Assembly: GCA_035697145.1 (NCBI GenBank)
Contig: DASSDL010000234.1
Coordinates: 1-64,000 of the forward strand
DNA: 64,000 nt
Direction of reading: 5' to 3'
DNA from: DASQUK01 sp035697145
GTDB taxonomy: Bacteria > Actinomycetota > Acidimicrobiia > Acidimicrobiales > VFJN01
The position numbers were made by a program, and so were the translations under genes. Below, in pieces: positions 16,905 through 25,741 of this stretch (positions within the stretch are counted from its first letter, which is position 1; each line of letters begins with the position of its first letter). The notes beneath the pieces were generated by a model. It saw only the letters and a program-made list of their open reading frames with translations. It was not told where the DNA came from and did not search any database.

Positions 16905-17541
16905 GTGGCTGGGCGCACATCTCGCTGGATTGCTGGCTGCCTCGCAGCCTCGCTGGCGCTGACGTTTGTGGCGTGTGGCGGAGGCTCTGGGAACGACGAA
17001 AGCGCCTCGGCGCTGCGCCGTGACCGTCCCCGCACGGCCCGCGCGACGACGACGACAACCACCACGCCGGACACCACCGCTCCTGCTGCGCCCGCGGCGA
17101 GCGCTACGTCGTTCGTCGCGCAAGCCAGACCCGCCTCCATGCCGATCTTCGGGGCTGCAGCCGACGGTGAGCCGGCGATGTCTCTCGACAACCCCAACGA
17201 GAACGGGGCGCCGCTGGTCGTCCTGGTGAAGGAGCGGCACGGCGACTGGCTGAACGTCTACCTGCCGGTGCGGCCCAACGGGTCGATCGGCTGGGTCAGA
17301 GCTGTTGCAGCCTCCCGACCCCAACGGCCCCTACGGGCCGTACGCCGACGGGTTGTCGGGCTTCTCCAACGTGCTCGACGAGTTCAAGGGCGGCGACGGG
17401 GTGATCGGCATCCACGGGACAAATCAGCCCGAGGCGATCGGCACGGATGTCAGCCCCGGCTGAATCCGCCTGCGCAACGAGGCGATCCTCGAGCTAGTCC
17501 CGGTGCTGCCGCTCGGCACCCCGGTTCACATCACGGCCTGA
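16905..17541 (+). pseudogene. L,D-transpeptidase lipoprotein, broken at the active site
   Basis: The first frame (16905 to about 17298) gives a lipoprotein signal with lipobox ALTFVAC, a Thr-rich linker, and a domain ending DWLNVYLPVRPNGSIGWVR. From 17299 the sequence continues in another frame as ELLQPPDPNGPYGPYADGLS, GVIGIHGTNQPEAIGTDVS and, after a stop, IRLRNEAILELVPVLPLGTP. This is the C-terminal half of a YkuD catalytic domain. Some 40 residues and the frame are lost between the halves. The catalytic SHGC reads S-P-G-stop: TGA (17461-17463) stands where the Cys codon should be. It cannot make an active crosslinking enzyme. Confidence 0.88.
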
Positions 17542-17778
17542 CCGCTGCCCACCTCGGCCGCCGGTCGCGACGCAGCCCCGCGCCCGGCGCGGGGCTGCGC
17601 TCAAGTCGGGTGCCGCCGGCAGAGCTGTCGTTCCGCCGGCGGGAGATCAGCCGGTGAAGATCGGCTGCTCGACCACCGGCACGGCGGGCGGCATAACCCG
17701 CCCGGACGCGGTCCTACGTGGGGACGGTTGACCGGCCAGTGGCGTCCGCGGCCGCCACGGTCCCCTACCCTGCCCAGT

Positions 17779-18867
17779 GTGCGCCTCCCCGTCATGCCGC
17801 CCGTGAAACCGATGCTGGCCAAGGCCGTGTACGAGCTGCCCCGTGATCCGGGGCTGCTGTACGAGCCGAAGTGGGACGGCTTCCGTTGCATCGTCTTCCG
17901 GGACGGCGACGAGATCGAGCTGGGGAGCCGCAACGACCGGCCGCTGACCCGCTACTTCCCCGAGATGCTGGCGCCCCTGCGGGCGGCGCTGCCCGAGCAA
18001 TGCGTGGTCGACGGCGAGCTGGTGGTGGTGACGGGCACCGGGCTCGACTTCGACGGGCTGCAGCTCAGGCTCCACCCGGCGGCCTCCCGGGTGAACATGT
18101 TGGCCGAGCAGACGCCGGCCTCGTTCGTGGCGTTCGACCTGCTCGCGCTCGGTGATCGCGACCTCAGCGGGGAACCGTTTTCAGAGCGCCGCCGGCTGCT
18201 CGAGAGCGTGCTCAGCGGCAGCAGCGATCGCGACCCCGTGTACCTCACGCCCGTCACCGCCGACGCCGACCTGGCCGAGGATTGGTTCCGCCGCTTCGAG
18301 GGTGCGGGCTTCGACGGCGTGATGGCGAAGCCCGCCGACGGGCCGTACCGCCAGGACAAGCGCGACATGTTCAAGGTCAAGCACCAACGGACGGCCGACT
18401 GCGCGGTGGCCGGGTTCCGTTGGCACAAGGACGGCGAGGGCATCGGCTCGCTCCTCCTCGGCCTCTACGACGACAAGGACACGTTGCACCACGTCGGCGT
18501 GGCGTCGTCGTTCGCGGCCGGCCTGCGGTCGCAGCTGGTGGGCGAGCTCGAGCCGCTGCGCGACAACGCCCTCGAGGGGCACCCGTGGCGGGAGTGGGCG
18601 CTCGCCGAGGCGCACGAGGCCGGCCAAAGGATGCCGGGCGCGCCCAGCCGCTGGAATGCCGCCAAGGACCTCTCCTGGGAGCCGCTGCGCATCGAGCGGG
18701 TGGTGGAGGTCCGCTACGAGCACCTGCAGGCGGGTCGCTTCCGGCACAATGCCCGATTCGTCCGCTGGCGTCTCGACAAGACGCCGACCGAGTGCCGCTA
18801 CGACCAGCTCGAGGCGGTCGCACCCGCCGAGCTGGCCAGCATCTTCGGCACGTCGGCGCGCCCCTGA
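17779..18867 (+). CDS. ligC: ATP-dependent DNA ligase, LigC-like
   Basis: About 362 residues. The adenylated lysine is in YEPKWDGFRCIVFRDG; then ELGSRNDRPLTRYFPE, CVVDGELVV, VAFDLLALGDRDL, GFDGVMAKPADGPY and MFKVKHQRTADCAV give the other nucleotidyltransferase motifs in order. A C-terminal OB-fold follows. Length matches the small LigC group of mycobacteria, which assist repair, rather than LigD fusions. GTG 17779 or ATG 17794 may be the start. No Ku or LigD partner is nearby. Confidence 0.88.
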   Translation: MRLPVMPPVKPMLAKAVYELPRDPGLLYEPKWDGFRCIVFRDGDEIELGSRNDRPLTRYFPEMLAPLRAALPEQCVVDGELVVVTGTGLDFDGLQLRLHPAASRVNMLAEQTPASFVAFDLLALGDRDLSGEPFSERRRLLESVLSGSSDRDPVYLTPVTADADLAEDWFRRFEGAGFDGVMAKPADGPYRQDKRDMFKVKHQRTADCAVAGFRWHKDGEGIGSLLLGLYDDKDTLHHVGVASSFAAGLRSQLVGELEPLRDNALEGHPWREWALAEAHEAGQRMPGAPSRWNAAKDLSWEPLRIERVVEVRYEHLQAGRFRHNARFVRWRLDKTPTECRYDQLEAVAPAELASIFGTSARP

Positions 18868-18884
18868 GCTCGCGCGCACAGCAG

Positions 18885-18902
18885 CTTGACCCGCCGGTCA
18901 AG
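18885..18902. promoter_or_regulatory. perfect palindrome before the acyl-CoA dehydrogenase
   Basis: CTTGACC, CGCC, GGTCAAG: two 7-bp arms with a 4-nt centre, ending 20 nt before the dehydrogenase ATG. Size and place suit an operator for a TetR- or FadR-type dimer. A small hairpin terminator for ligC is the alternative. Confidence 0.45.
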
Positions 18903-18922
18903 GACGTGGTGCGCTTGAGTTC

Positions 18923-20242
18923 ATGACCGACATGGCCGAACGCACTACTGCGGGCCCAGACATCGTCGCCGAGGTCAAGGACTGGCTGGCCACCAACTGG
19001 GACCCGGACCTACCCGTCGTCGAGTGGTGGGAGCGCCTCGGCACCTCGGGCTGGGGAGTCCCCACGTGGCCCACCGAGTGGTTCGGCAAGGACCTCAGTC
19101 GCGACGAGGGCAACCGCGTCCAGCAGGCCATCGCCGATTTCGGCGCCCTGCCGGCGCCGGGGGGCCTGGGCCTCATGCTGGCCGGCCCCACGATCCTGGT
19201 GCACGGCGCCGACGAGCAGAAGCAGCGCTACCTGCGTGACATCGTCACCGGGCAGCGGGCCTGGTGCCAGCTCTTCAGCGAGCCAGGCGCCGGTTCCGAT
19301 CTGGCCGGCCTGCAGTGCCGCGCAGAGAAGGACGGCGAGGAGTGGATCGTCGAGGGCCAGAAGGTGTGGACGTCCGGCGGCCAAGTCGCCGACCTGGCGA
19401 TGCTCATCGCCCGTACCGATCCCGACCAGCCCAAGCATGCCGGCATCACGTACTTCGTCATCGACATGCACCAGCCCGGCGTCGATGTCCGCCCGCTGCG
19501 GGAGATGACGGGCCGGTCGCTGTTCAACGAGGTCTTCCTCAGCGGTGCCCGGGTCAACGGCGACGCCATCATCGGCGGGCTCAACGGTGGCTGGCGGGTG
19601 GCCAACACCACGCTCATGTTCGAGCGCACGAGCCTTGGCGCCGGTGGAGGCTCGGCGGCGGCGTCGCTGGCCTCGCCCGGGACCGTGGCCGGTGACCTCG
19701 AGCGACGTGCCGGCGACTTCGTGGCCACGGGCGGCCGCAGGGGTGGAGGCGGCGGGACGTTGTTCGGCGCCTCCTCCAGGACGCTCACCCGCCTCGCGCA
19801 GGCCAGCGGCAAGGCCGCCGACCCGAGCGTCCGCCAGAGGCTGATGCAGCTCCATACGTTCAGCGAGGTGGCCCGCTTCAACAACCTGCGGCTGAAGGCG
19901 GCCAAGGCGGCGGGCGGGGACATCCCGGGCCTGCCCAACATCGCCAAGCTCACGATGAGCAACATCGTGCGGCTCTCCCGCGACCTCGGGCTCGAGATCG
20001 CCGGCCCGTACGGCACGCTGCACGGCTACGACCCCGACGCCCGCAAGGCCCTCGACGAGGCGACCGGGCTGGCGTTCCTGAGCGGCGTAACCGAGATGGC
20101 GCTGTTCGCCCAGGGCCCGCCCATCTATGGCGGCACCGACCAGGTGCAGCGCAACATCATCGGCGAGCGCGTCCTCGGGCTGCCCAAGGAACCGGGCTTC
20201 GACAAGAACACGCCGTTCCGGGACCTCCCCAAGAACGGCTGA
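18923..20242 (+). CDS. acyl-CoA dehydrogenase family protein
   Basis: A 439-residue flavoenzyme that oxidises an acyl-CoA to its 2,3-enoyl form. Seen: QLFSEPGAGSDLAGLQCRAE and EGQKVWTSGGQVADLAMLIAR (flavin and substrate region), EVFLSGARV, and a C-terminal end with GPPIYGGTDQVQRNIIGERVLGLP. It is longer than the usual 380 residues owing to a Gly-rich insert (about 235-280). Of its kind it looks most like the branched-chain or sterol-side-chain FadE group. Four hairpins follow the stop. Confidence 0.88.
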   Translation: MTDMAERTTAGPDIVAEVKDWLATNWDPDLPVVEWWERLGTSGWGVPTWPTEWFGKDLSRDEGNRVQQAIADFGALPAPGGLGLMLAGPTILVHGADEQKQRYLRDIVTGQRAWCQLFSEPGAGSDLAGLQCRAEKDGEEWIVEGQKVWTSGGQVADLAMLIARTDPDQPKHAGITYFVIDMHQPGVDVRPLREMTGRSLFNEVFLSGARVNGDAIIGGLNGGWRVANTTLMFERTSLGAGGGSAAASLASPGTVAGDLERRAGDFVATGGRRGGGGGTLFGASSRTLTRLAQASGKAADPSVRQRLMQLHTFSEVARFNNLRLKAAKAAGGDIPGLPNIAKLTMSNIVRLSRDLGLEIAGPYGTLHGYDPDARKALDEATGLAFLSGVTEMALFAQGPPIYGGTDQVQRNIIGERVLGLPKEPGFDKNTPFRDLPKNG

Positions 20243-20245
20243 GTT

Positions 20246-20274
20246 TCGATTCGCAACCGGAGGTTGCGAATCGA
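20246..20274 (+). terminator. strong hairpin after the acyl-CoA dehydrogenase
   Basis: TCGATTCGCAACC and GGTTGCGAATCGA pair over 13 bp with a 3-nt loop, starting 4 nt after the stop codon. No T-tract follows directly. Confidence 0.75.
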
Positions 20275-20283
20275 GAGAGTTTG

Positions 20284-20378
20284 GCCGCCGCCTTGCGGCG
20301 GCGTCGTTTTGCCGGTCGCTCGACCGGCAGAGCCGGATCGAGCGACGGTGGGGGGCTCCGGCGGAGCCTCTGCCCCCC
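20284..20378. repeat. array of hairpins, some mutually exclusive
   Basis: GCCGCCGC/GCGGCGGC (20284-20302) is followed by GTCGTTTT and could be a true terminator. TGCCGGTCG/CGACCGGCA (20310-20329) competes with GTCGCTCGA/TCGAGCGAC (20315-20346) for the same bases. GGCTCC/GGAGCC (20354-20368) sits inside GGGGGG/CCCCCC. They fill most of the 240-nt gap before the FAD oxidoreductase. Confidence 0.7.
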
Positions 20379-20481
20379 AAACCCCCCGCCGCCTGGCGCG
20401 CATGCATTTCCCGCGCCGTCACAGATCGGGTGGCTGCATCGTCGGGGTGGTGACGGGCACAGCCGATCGAGGAGTCACACG

Positions 20482-21819
20482 ATGGAGAGGCACTGGGACG
20501 TGATCGTGGTGGGCGCGGGCCTGGCCGGCCTTGCCGCGGCCGCAACCGCGGCCGGGACGGGAGCCTCGGTCCTGGTCCTGGACGGCCAGCGTCCCGGTGG
20601 CCGCGCCAGCACCGACGAGCTGAACGGCTACCGGTTCAACCGGGGTGCCCACGCCTTCTTCAGGGCCGGCTCCGGCCGGGGTGTTCTCGAGCGCCTCGGT
20701 GTGAGGGTCCGTGGTGCCTCGCCGATCCTTGACGGTGCTCGCGTGCGCCGCGGTGAGCGTGTCGGTGCACTCGGGCTTCGACCCGCGGGCATCGCGCGCA
20801 GCCGCATGCTCACGACGGGGGACAAGGCCAGGATCGCCAGGGTCTTCACCGGCGCGCCCCGCTGGAAGCCCGCGACGCTGGCCGACCGCTCGGCGGCGGC
20901 GTGGTTCGACGAGCTGGGCCTCGCCGGCGGCGCCCGGGAGTTCGCCGAGATGCTCGCCCGCACGGCCACGTACGTGGTCGACATGGCCGGTGTGTCTGCC
21001 GACCTGGTGGCGGCGCAGATCCAGATGGCCCTGCAAGATGGTGTCGAGTACCTCCACGGTGGCTGGTCGACGATGGTCGACGGGCTCGCCGGCGCCGCCC
21101 GCCGCCGGGGGGCGGAGATTCATGCCGGGGCGCGGGTGCGGCTGGTGGCGCCCGACGGTGGCAGGGTCCGGGTGGCGGTCGCCGCCAACGGCGCCTCCCA
21201 TGACCGCGACGACGAGAGTGGCGCCATCTCGGACGGCGGCACACTGCTGGCTCGGCGGGCGGTGATCGCCGCCGGCACGCCGGCGGCTTGCGCGGCCTTG
21301 TTGCCCGACCGTCCGCCGGCATGGAATGACCTCGGGGCGCCGGCCCGGGCAGCCTGCCTGGACATCGGGTTCGCCTCGCCGCCCGACATGACCGTGCTGC
21401 TGGGACTGGACCGGCCGCTGTACCTGATCCGCCACTGCCCGCCGGCGGCATTGGCACCGCCGGGTGGGTCGGTGGTCCACGGCCTGCGCTATCTGAGGCC
21501 CGACGAGGACCCGTCGCCCGACGCCGCGCGGGCGGAGCTCATCGAGCACGCCCGCGTCGCCGGCATCGACCCCACCGCCGCCGCCCACGTCCGCTACCTC
21601 CACCGGATGACCGTGGTCGGTGCCGTGCCCGTGCCGGGTGTCGGCCTGGCGGGACGGGTCGACGTGGGCGCCACCGGCCATGACGGTGTGCTGGTAGCCG
21701 GCGACTGGGTCGGACCACGGGGCCACCTCGCCGACGCCGCGCTGGCCAGCGGCGAGGATGCGGGCCGGCTCGCGGTCGCGGCGCTAGAGCGCGACCCGGT
21801 CGTGGGGAGAGCGTCGTGA
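20482..21819 (+). CDS. FAD-dependent oxidoreductase (phytoene-desaturase/amine-oxidase type)
   Basis: A 445-residue protein. DVIVVGAGLAGLAAAATAAG binds FAD, and GGRASTDELNGYRFNRGAHAFF is the typical second block. The C-terminal FAD block reads GVLVAGDWVGPRGHLADAAL. The middle resembles carotenoid desaturase and amine oxidase relatives; substrate unknown. GAGGAG lies before ATG 20482. Its stop overlaps the start of the sigma factor as GTGA. ECF41 sigma factors usually control an adjacent oxidoreductase, so this is probably the target gene. Confidence 0.85.
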   Translation: MERHWDVIVVGAGLAGLAAAATAAGTGASVLVLDGQRPGGRASTDELNGYRFNRGAHAFFRAGSGRGVLERLGVRVRGASPILDGARVRRGERVGALGLRPAGIARSRMLTTGDKARIARVFTGAPRWKPATLADRSAAAWFDELGLAGGAREFAEMLARTATYVVDMAGVSADLVAAQIQMALQDGVEYLHGGWSTMVDGLAGAARRRGAEIHAGARVRLVAPDGGRVRVAVAANGASHDRDDESGAISDGGTLLARRAVIAAGTPAACAALLPDRPPAWNDLGAPARAACLDIGFASPPDMTVLLGLDRPLYLIRHCPPAALAPPGGSVVHGLRYLRPDEDPSPDAARAELIEHARVAGIDPTAAAHVRYLHRMTVVGAVPVPGVGLAGRVDVGATGHDGVLVAGDWVGPRGHLADAALASGEDAGRLAVAALERDPVVGRAS

Positions 21820-22844
21820 CAGATGACCGGGGCCGGACGCGGCCTGCGGCGCGACACTCGCGGAAGATGGGACCTCGCCCGCATCCCGGGGCGGCGCCGA
21901 CCGACCCCAACGGCCTCGCCGAGCGCGCCGGCACCCACGATCATGCTGACGACCCGCTCCTCGCCGCCTTGGTGGCGGAGCGGCCGTTGCTCGTCGGCCT
22001 CGCGTACCGGATCACGGGGTCGCGCGTCGAGGCGGAAGACATCGTCCAGGAGGCTTGGTTGCGGGCCCGGCGCACCGATGGCGCCACGATCGACAACCCT
22101 GCCGCCTGGCTGACTCGGGTCGTGGCCCGCATGGCCCTCGACCACCTGCGCTCTGCCCGCCACCGCCGTGAGAGCTACGTCGGCCCGTGGCTCCCGGAAC
22201 CGGTCTTCGGCACCATGATCAACCCAGGGGCGGTCGACGATCCCGCCGCCGCTTCGGAGCTGGCCGAGTCGGTGACCTTCGGGTTCCTCCGGATGCTGGA
22301 AACGCTCGCGCCGCTGGAACGGGTGGTGTTCCTGATGTCCGACGTGTTCGACGTGCCGTTCGCGGAGATCGGCAAGGCCGTCGACCGCAGCCCCGAGGCT
22401 TGCCGCCAGATCTCCAGCCGTGCCCGCAGCCGCATACGGGAGGGTGCGCCTCGGCACGAGGTTCCCGACGGCGCGGACAGCATGGTCGGCGAGCTGCTGG
22501 CGGCCCTGACCGCGGGCGACGTGGACCGTGTGCTCTCGCTCCTCGCCGAGGATGCGGTGCTGGTCAGCGACGGCGGCCCGCGGACGCATGCCGCTCGCCG
22601 GCCGGTGGTCGGCCGCGAGCGCGTGGCCAGGTTCCTGGTCAACATGGCCCGGCGGCTGGCGAGCCTGGACCTCACCATCGAGTCCGCCGTCGTCAACGGC
22701 GAGCCCGGCGTAGTTGTCACCGCGGGCGGCCGCTGGGTCCTGACGCTGACAGCGCACGTGGACGACGGCGCCATCGCCGCCCTCTACAGCGTGGTCAATC
22801 CCGACAAGCTGGCGGCGCTGGACATTGCCGATCCCATGATGTGA
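21816..22844 (+). CDS. sigJ: ECF41-type (SigJ-like) sigma factor with SnoaL-like C-terminal domain
   Basis: A 342-residue sigma factor. Region 2 holds AYRITGSRVEAEDIVQEAWLRA; region 4 holds PLERVVFLMSDVFDVPFAEIGKAV and SPEACRQISSRARSRI. After this comes a SnoaL-like extension (about 230-342). The three marks of the ECF41 group are visible: WLPEP in the linker, DGGP at the extension start (usually DGGGK), and the late YSVVNPDKL. In this group the extension replaces a separate anti-sigma factor and sets activity. A long disordered N-terminus (about 45 residues) is unusual; a later start may be used. Confidence 0.88.
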   Translation: MTDDRGRTRPAARHSRKMGPRPHPGAAPTDPNGLAERAGTHDHADDPLLAALVAERPLLVGLAYRITGSRVEAEDIVQEAWLRARRTDGATIDNPAAWLTRVVARMALDHLRSARHRRESYVGPWLPEPVFGTMINPGAVDDPAAASELAESVTFGFLRMLETLAPLERVVFLMSDVFDVPFAEIGKAVDRSPEACRQISSRARSRIREGAPRHEVPDGADSMVGELLAALTAGDVDRVLSLLAEDAVLVSDGGPRTHAARRPVVGRERVARFLVNMARRLASLDLTIESAVVNGEPGVVVTAGGRWVLTLTAHVDDGAIAALYSVVNPDKLAALDIADPMM

Positions 22845-22857
22845 CGGCGCCCGCCGA

Positions 22858-23736
22858 CTAGGAGCGCGACGCCACCAGGTCGGTGACCTGCGCCATCCGC
22901 TCTCGCAGACGGCGGGCGTCGAGCCGCTCGCACAGCTCCTGGAACGCCGCGGGGTCTGCCGGGCCGACCCAGCGCAGTTCGTCGACACTGTCGCTGACGG
23001 GGGCGTCGGTCTCCACCGTGGCGATCCGGCGGAACAGCAGTGCCAGCTCGAACTGGTCGCGCAGGACGGCGTTGAGCTTGGCGGCGCCGCGCACCCCCGA
23101 GTCCCAGCTGACGGGGTCGGCGGGGATCGACTCGAGGTGCCCCCAACGCCGCAGCACAGCGGCGGCCGACTTGGCACCCCACCCCGGCAACCCCGGGAAG
23201 CCGTCGGCCGAGTCGCCCACGAGGGCCAGCAGGTCCGGGATCGAGGGCGGCGGCACCCCCAGCCGCTCCTCCACCCCGGCGGCATCCAGTACCACGCGCT
23301 TGCGCCGGTCGAGTTGCACCACCTTGCCGCCGACGCACTGTCCGAGGTCCTTGTCGGGCGTGCAGATCACCACCTGCTCGACGCGGTCGTCGGCGGCGGC
23401 CATGACCGCCGCCGTTGCCAGTCCGTCGTCGGCCTCCAACTCGACCTGCGGCCACACCACGAAGCCGGCCGCCGCCATCGCGTCCTCGACGACCGGGAAC
23501 TGCGCCAGCAGCTCGCGCGGCATGCCGGCCGAGGTCTTGTATCCCGGCCACAGGTCGTTGCGGAACGACTCGATGACGTGGTCGGTGGCGACGCCCACAT
23601 GGGTCGCGCCGTCGGCGACGAGCTGCAACAACGTGGTCAGCACGCCGACCGTGGCGCCGCGGTGGAGGTCGCGGTTGTTGGGTGCGAAGTGGTAGCGGAA
23701 CAGCTCGTACGTGCCGTCGACCAAGTGGACCTGCAT
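22858..23736 (-). CDS. 5'-3' exonuclease (flap-endonuclease family)
   Basis: A 292-residue protein related to the N-terminal exonuclease domain of DNA polymerase I. Seen: HLVDGTYELFRYHFAP, then EADDGLATAAVMAA (metal-binding acids), CTPDKDLGQCV, and the helix-hairpin-helix LLALVGDSADGFPGLPGWGAKSAAAVLRRWG. No polymerase domain follows, so it is a stand-alone repair or RNA-primer-removing nuclease. It converges with the sigma factor (13 nt between stops). Confidence 0.88.
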   Translation of the reverse strand: MQVHLVDGTYELFRYHFAPNNRDLHRGATVGVLTTLLQLVADGATHVGVATDHVIESFRNDLWPGYKTSAGMPRELLAQFPVVEDAMAAAGFVVWPQVELEADDGLATAAVMAAADDRVEQVVICTPDKDLGQCVGGKVVQLDRRKRVVLDAAGVEERLGVPPPSIPDLLALVGDSADGFPGLPGWGAKSAAAVLRRWGHLESIPADPVSWDSGVRGAAKLNAVLRDQFELALLFRRIATVETDAPVSDSVDELRWVGPADPAAFQELCERLDARRLRERMAQVTDLVASRS

Positions 23737-23753
23737 GACAAGCGAACCGTAGC

Positions 23754-23965
23754 GGCTTACCTGTCATCCCAACCGGGGTGGCCTGCTGCACTCCGAGCAT
23801 GCAACGGATCCCCACACCCAGCTGACCACCCGTCGCATCGTCGTCACCACCGGCGACGCAATCGTGGTCAACCTCCGCCGGTCCGGGTCCCGGGCGCCGA
23901 TCTTCGCGGATCGTCGGGACGGGGGTGGCCCGCACCTGCGGGTGGTCCGGGCCGATTGCGACTGA
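23754..23965 (+). pseudogene. open fragment, possible C-terminal gene remnant
   Basis: After an in-frame TAG (23751) about 70 codons stay open to TGA 23963-23965. The text is protein-like: QLTTRRIVVTTGDAIVVNLR and GGGPHLRVVRADCD. No start codon with a ribosome site is seen, so an N-terminus seems lost. Family not recognised. Confidence 0.3.
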
Positions 23966-23977
23966 ACGACGCGAGAC

Positions 23978-25591
23978 CTACGCGAGCTCTACCAGGTCGA
24001 GCAGATCGTCCGACCAGAAGTCGATGTCGCCCTCGGGCATCAGCAACACCCGGTCGGGCGCCAGGTCACGCACGAAGCCGGTGTCATGGCTGACGATCAC
24101 CATCGTGCCCGCCCAGCTGGCCAGCGCCGCCGCCACCGCCTCGCGCGAGGGTGGGTCGAGGTTGTTGGTGGGCTCGTCGAGCAGCAACAGGTTGTGGCGA
24201 CCCGCTACCAGCAACGACAAGGCCAGCTTGGTCTTCTCGCCGCCCGAGAGCGTGGCGGCGTCCTGGAACACCTTGTCGCCCGACAGCCCGAACGTGCCCA
24301 GCAAGCGGCGCCGCATCTGGTGGTCGAGGTGGGGCGCGGCCCCGCTCATGTGCTCGAACAGAGACGCGCCGGCGCGGATGCCCTCGTGCTCCTGGGCGTA
24401 GTAGCCGACGGTGACCTGGTAGCCCGTCGTGACCACGCCGCTGTCGGGCTCCGACGTGCCCGCCAAGATGCGCAGCAGGCTGGTCTTTCCGGCGCCGTTG
24501 AGACCGAGGACCAGCAGCCGCTCGCCGCGGCCGACGTCGAATGCCACGTCGTCGAACACGGGAGGACCGCCGCCGTAGCCCTTGGACAGCGCCGCCACGG
24601 TCAGCGCCGTGCGGCCGCAGGGTGGCGGCTCGGGGAGCCGGAGGCGCAGGCCCCGCCGCGCGGTGGGCGCGTCGACCGCCTCGTTACGGATGCGGGCGAT
24701 GCGGGTCTCTAGGGCGTTGGCGAAGCTGGCCTTCGAGGCCTTGGCGCCCCAGCGGTCGACCAGTGTCTGCAGCCGAGCTATTTCGGCCTGCTGCCGAGAC
24801 GCGATCTTGGCCCGGCGCTCCTCGTCGCGAGCCCGTGCGACCTTGTACTGCGTGTAGGTGCCCTTGTACTCGGTCAGCTCGCCGACGTCGGCCTCGCCCG
24901 GCCGGTCGAGGTGCAGGACCCGGGTGATCGACTCGTCGAGCAGTTCGAGGTCGTGGCTGATCATGACGAGCGAGCCGCGGTAGGACCGCAGGAAGCCGAA
25001 CAGCCACTCCCGGGCGTCGTTGTCGAGATGGTTGGTGGGCTCGTCGAGCAGGAGCAACTCGCTGCCCGCGAACAGGATCCGGGCTAGTTCCACCCTCCGG
25101 CGCTCGCCGCCCGAGAGCACGGTGATGGGCATGTGGGTCCGGTCCTGGCGCAGGCCGAGGCCGGCGAGGAGCCGCTTGGCCTCGGCCTCGGCGGCGTAGC
25201 CGCCCTCGTGCTCGAACCGGTCGTGTGCCCGGCTCCACTTTTCGACCAGCCTGCCTTCGCCGGGTTGGGCCTCCATCTTGAGCCGCAGCTCCTCGAGCCG
25301 GGCGGCGAGGGTGTCGAGGTCCCGCCCGCCGAGCACGTGCGTGAGGGCGGTGACGTGCGCGGGAATCTGGTCCAGGTGCGGGTCCTGCGGCAGGTAGCCG
25401 AACGCGTCCGGCCGCTGGATGACGCCGGTCTTGGGCTCCGCCATGCCGCCGAGGACCTTGAGCAGCGACGTCTTGCCGGCGCCATTCCGTCCCACCAGGC
25501 CGATGCTGTCGCCGGCGCGCACGGTCAGGGCGGCGCCCTCGACCACGAGGGTGCCGCCGACCTCGACCGTGAGCCCGCGGACCGACAACAT
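23978..25591 (-). CDS. ABC-F family ATPase
   Basis: A 537-residue protein with two ATP-binding cassettes and no membrane segments. Walker A sites: GRNGAGKTSL and GLNGAGKTSL. Signatures: LSGGERRRVELARILF and LSGGEKTKLALSLL. Walker B: LLLDEPTNHLDNDAR and LLLDEPTNNLDPPSR. Between them (about 240-320) lies a charged linker (EERRAKIASRQQAEIARLQ) as in ribosome-acting ABC-F proteins. It may act in translation or antibiotic protection. ATG 25591 starts MLSVRGLTVEVGG; the longer open frame to 25726 is not supported. Confidence 0.88.
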   Translation of the reverse strand: MLSVRGLTVEVGGTLVVEGAALTVRAGDSIGLVGRNGAGKTSLLKVLGGMAEPKTGVIQRPDAFGYLPQDPHLDQIPAHVTALTHVLGGRDLDTLAARLEELRLKMEAQPGEGRLVEKWSRAHDRFEHEGGYAAEAEAKRLLAGLGLRQDRTHMPITVLSGGERRRVELARILFAGSELLLLDEPTNHLDNDAREWLFGFLRSYRGSLVMISHDLELLDESITRVLHLDRPGEADVGELTEYKGTYTQYKVARARDEERRAKIASRQQAEIARLQTLVDRWGAKASKASFANALETRIARIRNEAVDAPTARRGLRLRLPEPPPCGRTALTVAALSKGYGGGPPVFDDVAFDVGRGERLLVLGLNGAGKTSLLRILAGTSEPDSGVVTTGYQVTVGYYAQEHEGIRAGASLFEHMSGAAPHLDHQMRRRLLGTFGLSGDKVFQDAATLSGGEKTKLALSLLVAGRHNLLLLDEPTNNLDPPSREAVAAALASWAGTMVIVSHDTGFVRDLAPDRVLLMPEGDIDFWSDDLLDLVELA

Positions 25592-25741
25592 GGCCGACCA
25601 TCCTGGCGGCTGTCCGCGCACACACCAACCGCATTCCGCGCGAACAGCGTTGGTGTCATCCGTGCGGCGGGTCGGCGTCGAACTACGGGCGGCATGTCCG
25701 GCGCCACGAAGTCTCCTGGTTCGCAAATGGCTGGAGTCGTG

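Noticed and set aside
17299..17541. Selenocysteine at the TGA of the L,D-transpeptidase
   Set aside because: The upstream half is also lost and out of frame and the His is changed to Pro, so decay explains it better.
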